Source: JAEKLB01 sp050249235 (GTDB taxonomy: Bacteria; Actinomycetota; Acidimicrobiia; Acidimicrobiales; CADCSY01). Taken from it: a stretch of DNA of 19,824 nt. Positions 15,047 through 19,824 of this stretch are shown piece by piece. The position numbers and the translations under genes were made by a program. Each line of letters opens with the position of its first letter. Positions within the stretch are counted from its first letter, which is position 1. The notes below the pieces were generated by a model. It saw only the letters and a list, made by a program, of their open reading frames with translations. It made no database searches and had not been told where the DNA came from. Where the stretch lies: positions 1 through 19,824 of the forward strand of contig JBFWQW010000053.1 in the NCBI GenBank assembly GCA_050249235.1. Reading direction: 5' to 3'.

Positions 15047-15241
15047 ATGACTGACGAAGCGAACGATTCCCCCGCCGCCGATCCCGACCCTCGCCTCGAG
15101 GCCGTGGACGATCGCATCGAGGAAGCCAAGCGCCTGGCCAGGGAGGACGGCGTGATCGACGACCCGGACGAGCGGAAGTGGTACGAGAGCGGCACCATCC
15201 ATCCCGAGCTCGACGACCAGACGATCGCCCCTCCCGGTTGA
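15047..15241 (+). CDS. Small acidic protein of unknown function
   Basis: Encodes 64 residues, acidic and hydrophilic, without cysteine or membrane segment. It contains a helix-like part (LEAVDDRIEEAKRLAREDGV) followed by IDDPDERKWYESGTIHPELD and the tail DQTIAPPG. I recall similar uncharacterised short proteins in actinobacteria but no functional name. The ATG at 15047 has GGCGGCGAC upstream, a weak ribosome site, and a GGGTAC box ten bases before it. It is not clearly similar in sequence to the small acidic protein at 14744, though size, charge and promoter are alike, so the two may be co-regulated. Confidence 0.65.
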   Translation: MTDEANDSPAADPDPRLEAVDDRIEEAKRLAREDGVIDDPDERKWYESGTIHPELDDQTIAPPG

Positions 15242-15366
15242 CCTCCGGGCGGACGACCGCAGGGGCTGACCTGGCCGCGCGCCGGGCACTTGGACGACCA
15301 CCGTGGACTGCCACGTCCGCAGCGATCGGGCTCGGACTCACTTCCGGCGGCTGGGCCACCCCCGGT

Positions 15367-15623
15367 GTGGCTGCTCCTCCAGAAGGCGGAGGGTGCCCAT
15401 CCCGTGACATCTGCAGCCATCGGCTCGTCAGCGTCTCACCCGACGATCCGACGGAACGTGCCGTCGAGGTGATGCGCAGCGAGTCGATTCGGCGAGTGGC
15501 GGTGATGGAGGGTGCCGAGATCGTCGGCATCGTGTCGCTCGGAGACCTCGCGATCGAGCGCGATCCGAGGTCCGCCTCGCCGACATGAGCGCAGCCGCTC
15601 CCATAGACGGCCGACCGAGCTAG
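15367..15623 (+). pseudogene. Broken CBS-domain protein (second half only)
   Basis: From GTG 15367 the frame encodes a short junk start and then one CBS domain: SRDICSHRLVSVSPDDPTER, AVEVMRSESIRRVAVMEGAE and IVGIVSLGDLAIERDPRS. This is the second CBS motif of the common actinobacterial proteins of about 140 residues with two CBS domains, which bind adenine nucleotides as a pair; the first CBS motif is missing. The frame ends at TGA 15586-15588, but the expected tail (LADMSAAAP) continues in another frame through bases 15576-15623 to TAG, so one base has been lost or gained near 15574-15580. Missing partner domain plus frameshift make it a pseudogene. Confidence 0.7.
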
Positions 15624-15651
15624 GGCTTCCGGGTCGCTGGGCCCGTCGGCC
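15609..15651. terminator. Possible bidirectional terminator hairpin
   Basis: GGCCGAC at 15609-15615 pairs with GTCGGCC at 15645-15651, and an inner GGGC (15623-15626) pairs with GCCC (15641-15644). Only GAGTTT follows, so the U-tract is poor. It lies between the convergent CBS pseudogene and surE, where a terminator would be expected. Confidence 0.3.
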
Positions 15652-15669
15652 GAGTTTCGTCAGCCGCGG

Positions 15670-16488
15670 TCACGGGGCCGGTGTCCCATCGGGCGGTGGA
15701 TCGGGCTCGCTCGTGGTCTGCGGCGGTTGCTCGGTCGAGCCGACGGGCCGGGGATCCTCGGATCCGTGCTCGGCTCGGAGGCGTGCGAGCTCGTCGTGAT
15801 CGGTGAGATCGAGGCGGAGCGGGGTGAGGGAGATGTAGCCGTGCTCGAAGGCCCACAGATCGGTGCCGCGTGCCGGGTCGTCGATGGGTGCGACGGTCAG
15901 CCAGTAGTGGGGTCTGCCCATGGGGTCCTGTCCGGGGATGACCTGACCGTCGTAGTGCTCCACCGCCTGGCGCGTCCACCGCACACCGCGAGGCGCGGGC
16001 GGGAGGTTGACGTTCACGAGGGGGAGCCGGTGCTCCGACACGAGGAGCTCGAGCACCTCGCACAGCGGGGGGGTGAGGGCCTCGTAGTCGGGCTCGTCAC
16101 CGAGGACCGGCGTACTGAAGGCGATGCCGGGTACACCGAGGAGCACGGCCTGCTTGGCGGCCGCCAGCGTCCCGGAGTGCCAGATGGCGTTGCCCAGGTT
16201 CGGACCGAGGTTGATCCCGGACAGCACGAGGTCGACGTCGCCCCAGCGATGGATGCCCAGGGCCACGCAGTCGGCCGGCGTCCCGTTCACGCGGTATGCC
16301 TCGTGCCGTCCCCCCAGGCGCACCCGCCTGTACGACAAGGGCTTCGAGTGGGTGATGGCGTGGCCAGCCGACGACTGCTCGATGTCCGGCGCGACGATGC
16401 GGACGTCGCCGAAGCCCGCTGCCCCTTCGGCCAGCGCCAGCAGCCCCGGGCTGTACACGCCGTCGTCGTTCGTGACGAGGATCCTCAT
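15670..16488 (-). CDS. surE: 5'/3'-nucleotidase SurE
   Basis: Encodes 272 residues starting MRILVTNDDG. SurE is a metal-dependent phosphatase acting on nucleoside monophosphates, with some activity on polyphosphate. The active-site residues known from Escherichia coli are all in place: D8 and D9 in TNDDG, S39 in DIEQSSAGHAIT, and N93 in SGINLGPNLGNAIWHSGT (86-103). YRVNGTPADCVALG is also a family block. The ATG at 16488 has GGAAGGAG six bases upstream; the frame is open to about 17013 but only as an antisense shadow of the lipid kinase. The last 30 residues or so are Pro/Glu-rich and extend beyond the usual core. It diverges from the lipid kinase across 42 bases, so the two share a compact promoter region. 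Confidence 0.95.
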   Translation of the reverse strand: MRILVTNDDGVYSPGLLALAEGAAGFGDVRIVAPDIEQSSAGHAITHSKPLSYRRVRLGGRHEAYRVNGTPADCVALGIHRWGDVDLVLSGINLGPNLGNAIWHSGTLAAAKQAVLLGVPGIAFSTPVLGDEPDYEALTPPLCEVLELLVSEHRLPLVNVNLPPAPRGVRWTRQAVEHYDGQVIPGQDPMGRPHYWLTVAPIDDPARGTDLWAFEHGYISLTPLRLDLTDHDELARLRAEHGSEDPRPVGSTEQPPQTTSEPDPPPDGTPAP

Positions 16489-16494
16489 GGTCGA

Positions 16495-16502
16495 CTCCTT
16501 CC
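16495..16502 (-). promoter_or_regulatory. Ribosome binding site of surE
   Basis: GGAAGGAG on the minus strand, six bases before the ATG at 16488. It settles the start against the much longer open frame upstream. Confidence 0.75.
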
Positions 16503-16530
16503 CCTCCAGCCGCGGGCGTTGACACCCCTC

Positions 16531-17451
16531 GTGCGGGTCACCCTCGTGCACAACCCCACGGCGGGGGACGAGGCCCACTCGAAGGGGGCGCTCCTCGCGA
16601 TGCTGCGGGGCCTCGGCCACCAGGTCTCGTACCAGTCCACGAAGGCGCCTCACTGGGAGGACGCCCTTCAGCGGCCTGCCGACCTCGTCGTGGCCGCCGG
16701 CGGTGACGGCACGGTCGGCAAGGTCGCCAAGCGTCTCCTGGGGTCGCAGACGCCACTGGCGATCCTCCCCTTGGGCACCGCCAACAACCTGGCCAAGGCG
16801 CTCGGGAGCTTCGGGAACCTCGACGAGCTGGCGGAGAGCTGGGACCCGGACCGACCCTCCGCGATCGACATGGGCAGGTGCGCGGTGGGCACGGATGACC
16901 TCCCGTTCGTCGAGGCGATGGGCGGTGGCGTGGTCGCCGAGGCCATGCGCGCCGCCGAGCGCCGGGCCGACCACCTCACGAGCCCTGGACGCGGCACCGA
17001 CCGCGCCCTGCACCTCCTGGCGGACATGGCTTCCGTCGCCCGTCCCGAGTCATGGCACGTCGTGCTCGACGGCGAGGACCTCGACGGCGACTACCTCGGG
17101 GTGGAGGTCATGAACACGCGGTTCGTGTCGACGAACGTCCCCCTGGCTCCCGGGGCCGACCCCGGCGACGGCCTGCTCGACGTCGTGCTCATCGGCGCCG
17201 ACGACGGGGCTGCCCTCGTGCGCTACCTCCGGGATCGGCTGGAGCAGGGCGCCGCGGCCGCGCCCGAGCTCCCGATCCGCCGTGGCACCACGATGCGCCT
17301 CCGACCTCCAACCGGCGCGGTGCTGCACGTCGACGACGCCACCCGACGGACCGCGGACCGCGCCGACCTGCAGGTCACCGTCGAACCTCGCGCCGTGCTG
17401 GTCACCGGGAGGCCACGCCACGCGACCCCGGCCAGCCCGTCAGGGCCCTGA
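16531..17451 (+). CDS. Diacylglycerol kinase-family lipid kinase
   Basis: Encodes 306 residues from GTG at 16531 (TTG at 16519 is an alternative). The N-terminal catalytic domain shows VTLVHNPTAG, the ATP-binding VVAAGGDGTVGKVAKRLLG (GGDGT at 57-61) and ILPLGTANNLAKALG (78-92), the hallmarks of the DAGK/YegS/sphingosine-kinase fold. The C-terminal beta domain carries NTRFVSTNVPLAPGADPGDG and LLDVVLIG. Members phosphorylate diacylglycerol or related lipids at the inner membrane face; this one has no membrane segment. In-frame codons upstream overlap surE antisense and are not part of the gene. It converges on the NMO-type gene, with 85 bases between the stops. The exact lipid substrate is unknown. 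Confidence 0.9.
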   Translation: MRVTLVHNPTAGDEAHSKGALLAMLRGLGHQVSYQSTKAPHWEDALQRPADLVVAAGGDGTVGKVAKRLLGSQTPLAILPLGTANNLAKALGSFGNLDELAESWDPDRPSAIDMGRCAVGTDDLPFVEAMGGGVVAEAMRAAERRADHLTSPGRGTDRALHLLADMASVARPESWHVVLDGEDLDGDYLGVEVMNTRFVSTNVPLAPGADPGDGLLDVVLIGADDGAALVRYLRDRLEQGAAAAPELPIRRGTTMRLRPPTGAVLHVDDATRRTADRADLQVTVEPRAVLVTGRPRHATPASPSGP

Positions 17452-17536
17452 TCTCGAGCGGGTGTGGGGGCGGTGGAGGGGCGGGGCGAAGGGGCTGGCC
17501 GGGCCACGGACGCGACCGTCCTCGGCGCCCCCGGTG

Positions 17537-18493
17537 TCAGCCGGGAGACTCCACCGTCCGGATCCCGTGCTGCGCCGCCAGGCCGCGCACCACGGCATCG
17601 AACTCGTCGACGGTGCGGCGCAGGATCTCCCTGACCGGGAGCACCTCCTCGATGCGGCCGGCCACCATCCCGAGGCAGGCGAAGCTCGCCTCCATGTCCC
17701 CCTCGCCGTAGAGACGGAAGATCGAGGGCACGAGGTCCTTGAAGGCGTCTCCCGCGGTGGCGTCGAGGTACCTCGCCGTCGTCCCGGTGCGCAGCACTCG
17801 AAGCGGTGCACCCGTGTGGCGGTTGATCACGATGGTGTCGGTGGCGGCGCCGGAGACCACGGCCTGCTTGTAGTTGTCGTGGACCGCCGACTCGGCGCTG
17901 GCGATCATCCTGGTGCCCATGGAGACGCCTTCCGCGCCCAGTGCGAAGGCGGCGGCCATCGACGCGCCGTCGGCGATGCCGCCGGCCGCGATCACCGGGA
18001 GGTCGATCCGGCCGGTCACAAGTGGGAGCAGCACCATCAGCGGGATGTCCGACTCACCCCGGCGGGCCGCGGCCTCGAAGCCCTCCACGACCAGGCCGTC
18101 GACGCCCGCGTCGGCAGCCGCCTGCGCCTCGTCCAGGCTGGTGACGACGTGGAGCACCTTGAGCCCGGCGTCCTGCATCCGGCCGACGTTCCGGGGAACG
18201 GGCCCGATGCAGGTGGTGACGAAGCGGATGCCCTCCTCGACGAACACGTCGATCGCCGTCTTCTCGGCGGCCCCGGCGTGGATGTTGGCGCCGAGCGGCC
18301 GGGCCGTGAGCTGGCGGGCGGCGCGGATGCCGTCCCGATCGCGGGTCAGGGCGTTCGGCAGGACACCGATGGCACCCGCCTCGGCGGTCGCGGCTACGAG
18401 GTCCCTCGTCACGACGCCCCCCATCGGTGCGTTTGCGATGGGGATGTCGACGCCGAGCATGCGGGTGATCCGGTTGTCGAAGGTGACACCCAT
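17537..18493 (-). CDS. NMO/FabK-type FMN oxidoreductase with altered active-site motif
   Basis: Encodes 318 residues of an FMN-binding TIM barrel: IPIANAPMGGVVTRDLVAAT (18-37), FVTTCIGPVP (91-100), DAGLKVLHVVTSLDEA (108-123), VIAAGGIADG (167-176) and GAEGVSMGTRMIAS (186-199). These phosphate- and flavin-binding blocks are typical of nitronate monooxygenases and enoyl-ACP reductase II. Where most members have EAGGHRG with an active-site histidine, this protein reads EAAARRG (140-146), so the histidine is arginine. Nitronate oxidation should therefore not be assumed; an NAD(P)H-linked reductase or acyl-CoA-related role is equally possible. The ATG at 18493 has GAAGGAG about ten bases upstream; 57 further in-frame codons cover the tandem repeat and are not conserved. 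It diverges from the hydroxylase FAD subunit. Confidence 0.88.
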   Translation of the reverse strand: MGVTFDNRITRMLGVDIPIANAPMGGVVTRDLVAATAEAGAIGVLPNALTRDRDGIRAARQLTARPLGANIHAGAAEKTAIDVFVEEGIRFVTTCIGPVPRNVGRMQDAGLKVLHVVTSLDEAQAAADAGVDGLVVEGFEAAARRGESDIPLMVLLPLVTGRIDLPVIAAGGIADGASMAAAFALGAEGVSMGTRMIASAESAVHDNYKQAVVSGAATDTIVINRHTGAPLRVLRTGTTARYLDATAGDAFKDLVPSIFRLYGEGDMEASFACLGMVAGRIEEVLPVREILRRTVDEFDAVVRGLAAQHGIRTVESPG

Positions 18494-18510
18494 GCGATCG
18501 TCGACTCCTT

Positions 18511-18559
18511 CGGGCGGCAGGGTCATTCGGGCGGCAGGGTCATTCGGGGGCAGGGTCGC
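18511..18559. repeat. 17-base tandem repeat, nearly three copies
   Basis: CGGGCGGCAGGGTCATT occurs at 18511-18527 and again, without change, at 18528-18544. A diverged third part (CGGGGGCAGGGTCGC) runs to 18559. It lies in the 209-base divergent gap, and its first copy abuts the ribosome site of the minus-strand gene. It could be an operator array or a simple replication duplication. Confidence 0.75.
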
Positions 18560-18690
18560 CGCTGCACGGTACCGGGGTGCGGGGCCGCGCCGGGTGGCCG
18601 GACGCACTGGCGCGGCGTGACGCTCGCCGGGCGTGACCGGTCCGCTCGGAGCAAAGAGTGGCACGGTGTGCTAATCCTTCCGGGACCACG

Positions 18691-18697
18691 GGAGGGG
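18691..18697 (+). promoter_or_regulatory. Ribosome binding site supporting a TTG start
   Basis: GGAGGGG ends five bases before TTG at 18703, which opens the family-like sequence KTPRFDFHAP. No ATG or GTG is available at a sensible distance, so TTG is the likely start. Confidence 0.7.
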
Positions 18698-18702
18698 ACC
18701 AC

Positions 18703-19578
18703 TTGAAGACGCCGCGTTTCGACTTCCACGCCCCGGAGACGCTCGAGGAGGCGCTCGCCCTCCTCGCGGAGCACGGCGACGAGGCCAAGCTGCTGGCCGG
18801 GGGCCAGAGCCTGGTGCCGCTGCTGGCCATGCGCCTGGCTCGGCCGGCCCAGCTGATCGACCTCGGCGGCATCGCCTCCCTGCGCTCCCTCGAAGCCGTC
18901 GACGGTCACGTGGCGATCGGCGCCATGGTGCGGGAGCGGGAGGCCGAGCGCTCGGCGTTGGTCGGCGAAGCGGTGCCGGTTCTGGCCGAGGCGCTCCCGC
19001 ACATCGGTCACGTCGCCATCCGGAACCGGGGAACGGTCGGGGGGAGCATCGCCCACGCCGACGCGTCGGCCGAGCTCCCGGCGGTGGCGATCGCCACCCA
19101 GGCGAGGATGGTGCTGCGCAAGGCCTCCGGTGAGCGGACGGTCGATGCCGAGTCGTTCTTCCAGGGTCACTTCACCACCGCGCTCGACGACGACGAGTGC
19201 CTCGTCGAGCTACGGGTGCCGGTGACCCCACCTGCCGCCGGGTGGGGGTTCGACGAGATCGCGAGGCGCAGCGGCGACTTCGCCGTCGTCGGCGCGGCGG
19301 CCATGGTCGCCCTCGACGGCGCCGGCGCCGTCGCCGAGAGCCGCATCGTGCTCCTGGGCGTCGCCGACCGGGCCTCGAGGGCCCACGAGGCCGAGGCCTC
19401 GCTGGTCGGCTCGCCACCGACGGCCGAGGCCTTTGCCGAGGCCGCCCGCCAGGCCACCGCCGGGCTCGAGCCGGCGTCCGACATCCACGGCTCGGCCGAG
19501 TTCCGACGTCACCTGGCCGGCGTGTCGATGCGCCGGGCGCTCCGGCTGGCCGCCACCCGCGCGGGAGGAGCTCGATGA
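18703..19578 (+). CDS. Molybdenum hydroxylase FAD-binding (medium, CoxM-type) subunit
   Basis: Encodes 291 residues, the usual length of about 290. This subunit carries FAD in xanthine dehydrogenase/CO dehydrogenase-family enzymes and passes electrons from the molybdenum and iron-sulfur subunits to an acceptor. FAD-binding motifs are seen: KLLAGGQSLVPLLAMRLARP (29-48) and IRNRGTVGGSIAHADASAEL (106-125); the C-terminal part has the CoxM-C type pattern ending in HLAGVSMRRALRLA. The start is TTG with a strong ribosome site. The stop overlaps the next start as ATGA, so the genes are coupled in the order M, S and presumably L, as in cox-type operons. The substrate (CO, purine, aldehyde or aromatic acyl-CoA) cannot be inferred without the large subunit. 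Confidence 0.93.
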   Translation: MKTPRFDFHAPETLEEALALLAEHGDEAKLLAGGQSLVPLLAMRLARPAQLIDLGGIASLRSLEAVDGHVAIGAMVREREAERSALVGEAVPVLAEALPHIGHVAIRNRGTVGGSIAHADASAELPAVAIATQARMVLRKASGERTVDAESFFQGHFTTALDDDECLVELRVPVTPPAAGWGFDEIARRSGDFAVVGAAAMVALDGAGAVAESRIVLLGVADRASRAHEAEASLVGSPPTAEAFAEAARQATAGLEPASDIHGSAEFRRHLAGVSMRRALRLAATRAGGAR

Positions 19579-19824
19579 CCACCAGGCTCGCGATGGAGCT
19601 GACCGTGAACGGCGACACCTGGCGCGGCGAGGTCGACGTCCGCCACACGCTCGCCGACCTGCTGCGGGGCCAGCTGGGCCTCACCGGCACCCACCTCGGC
19701 TGCGAGCACGGCGTCTGCGGCGCCTGCACCGTCCTGGTCGACGGCGCCGCGGCCCGCTCGAGCCTCACCCTCGCCGCCCAGGTCCGTGGCGCCGACAACG
19801 AGACGGAGGAGGGGCTGGCGGACG
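19575..19824 (+). CDS. Molybdenum hydroxylase [2Fe-2S] (small, CoxS-type) subunit, partial, with Cys to Ser change
   Basis: The first 83 codons of the small subunit, open at the window edge. The ATG at 19575 overlaps the stop of the FAD subunit (ATGA) and has GGGAGGAG four bases upstream. Three ligands of the plant-ferredoxin-type cluster are present in HLGCEHGVCGACTVLVDG: C43, C48 and C51. The fourth ligand is expected in the following R-S-C-L-T-L-A segment, but here the sequence is RSSLTLAAQ, giving Ser63. The second, C-terminal cluster domain lies beyond the window. The subunit normally relays electrons from the molybdenum site to FAD. The protein is otherwise family-like and not otherwise damaged in what can be seen. 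Confidence 0.92.
   Translation, partial: MTTRLAMELTVNGDTWRGEVDVRHTLADLLRGQLGLTGTHLGCEHGVCGACTVLVDGAAARSSLTLAAQVRGADNETEEGLAD

Noticed and set aside
15727..16530. Long upstream extension of the lipid kinase frame
   Set aside because: It overlaps surE antisense and has no kinase-like sequence; the family N-terminus VTLVHNPTAG begins at the GTG at 16531.
17452..17536. Possible terminator between lipid kinase and NMO-type gene
   Set aside because: The stretch is G-rich with no clean stem and no T-run.
1..19824. tRNA, rRNA, CRISPR array or riboswitch
   Set aside because: No tRNA-like TTC-loop with matching stems, no regularly spaced repeats and no recognisable riboswitch core were seen by eye on either strand; a covariance search could still find weak cases.

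Overview
The window is uniformly GC-rich, with strong G/C third positions, GTG and TTG starts, and several promoters lying directly on the start codon. Together with the gene families seen (ANTAR regulator, LLM flavin oxidoreductase, thiolase-like protein with an extra C-terminal domain, many acyl-CoA genes), this points to a high-GC actinobacterium, possibly of the class Acidimicrobiia. The taxonomic guess is inference only; there is no rRNA or tRNA to check it.

Region 1 (1 to about 4640) looks like the worn edge of a mobile island. It starts with the last 37 codons of an ISL3-type transposase and that element's right end. This end cuts into the 3' end of a large serine recombinase on the minus strand. 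A palindrome-rich gap follows, then a type I restriction subunit gene (hsdR) cut off in its second helicase domain and joined in frame to the start of a short-chain dehydrogenase. After that come frame-broken remnants of the dehydrogenase and of a thiolase. No hsdM or hsdS is present in the window, so restriction by this locus is unlikely.

Region 2 (4648 to 7133) holds housekeeping-like single genes: a LmbE/PIG-L zinc deacetylase, a membrane-anchored metallophosphoesterase and a DUF1905 protein.

Region 3 (7336 to 14664) is an acyl-CoA catabolism cluster in alternating short transcription units: acyl-CoA synthetase; enoyl-CoA hydratase plus thiolase-like protein; an LLM-class oxidoreductase; and a unit in the order ANTAR regulator, hotdog dehydratase, acyl-CoA dehydrogenase. 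Together these could activate a carboxylic acid to its CoA ester, desaturate it, hydrate or dehydrate it, and process the product. The actual substrate (fatty acid, steroid side chain or terpenoid acid) cannot be read from the sequence.

Region 4 (14744 to 15623) carries two very small acidic proteins. Each has a GGGTAC box at exactly the same distance from its ATG, suggesting a shared stress-type sigma factor promoter. They are followed by the broken second half of a two-CBS-domain protein.

Region 5 (15670 to the end) holds divergent surE and a diacylglycerol-kinase-family lipid kinase, an NMO-type flavin oxidoreductase, and the first two genes of a molybdenum hydroxylase operon (FAD subunit, then [2Fe-2S] subunit). 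The operon runs off the window edge before the large subunit appears. The iron-sulfur subunit has Ser where the fourth Cys of the N-terminal cluster is expected.
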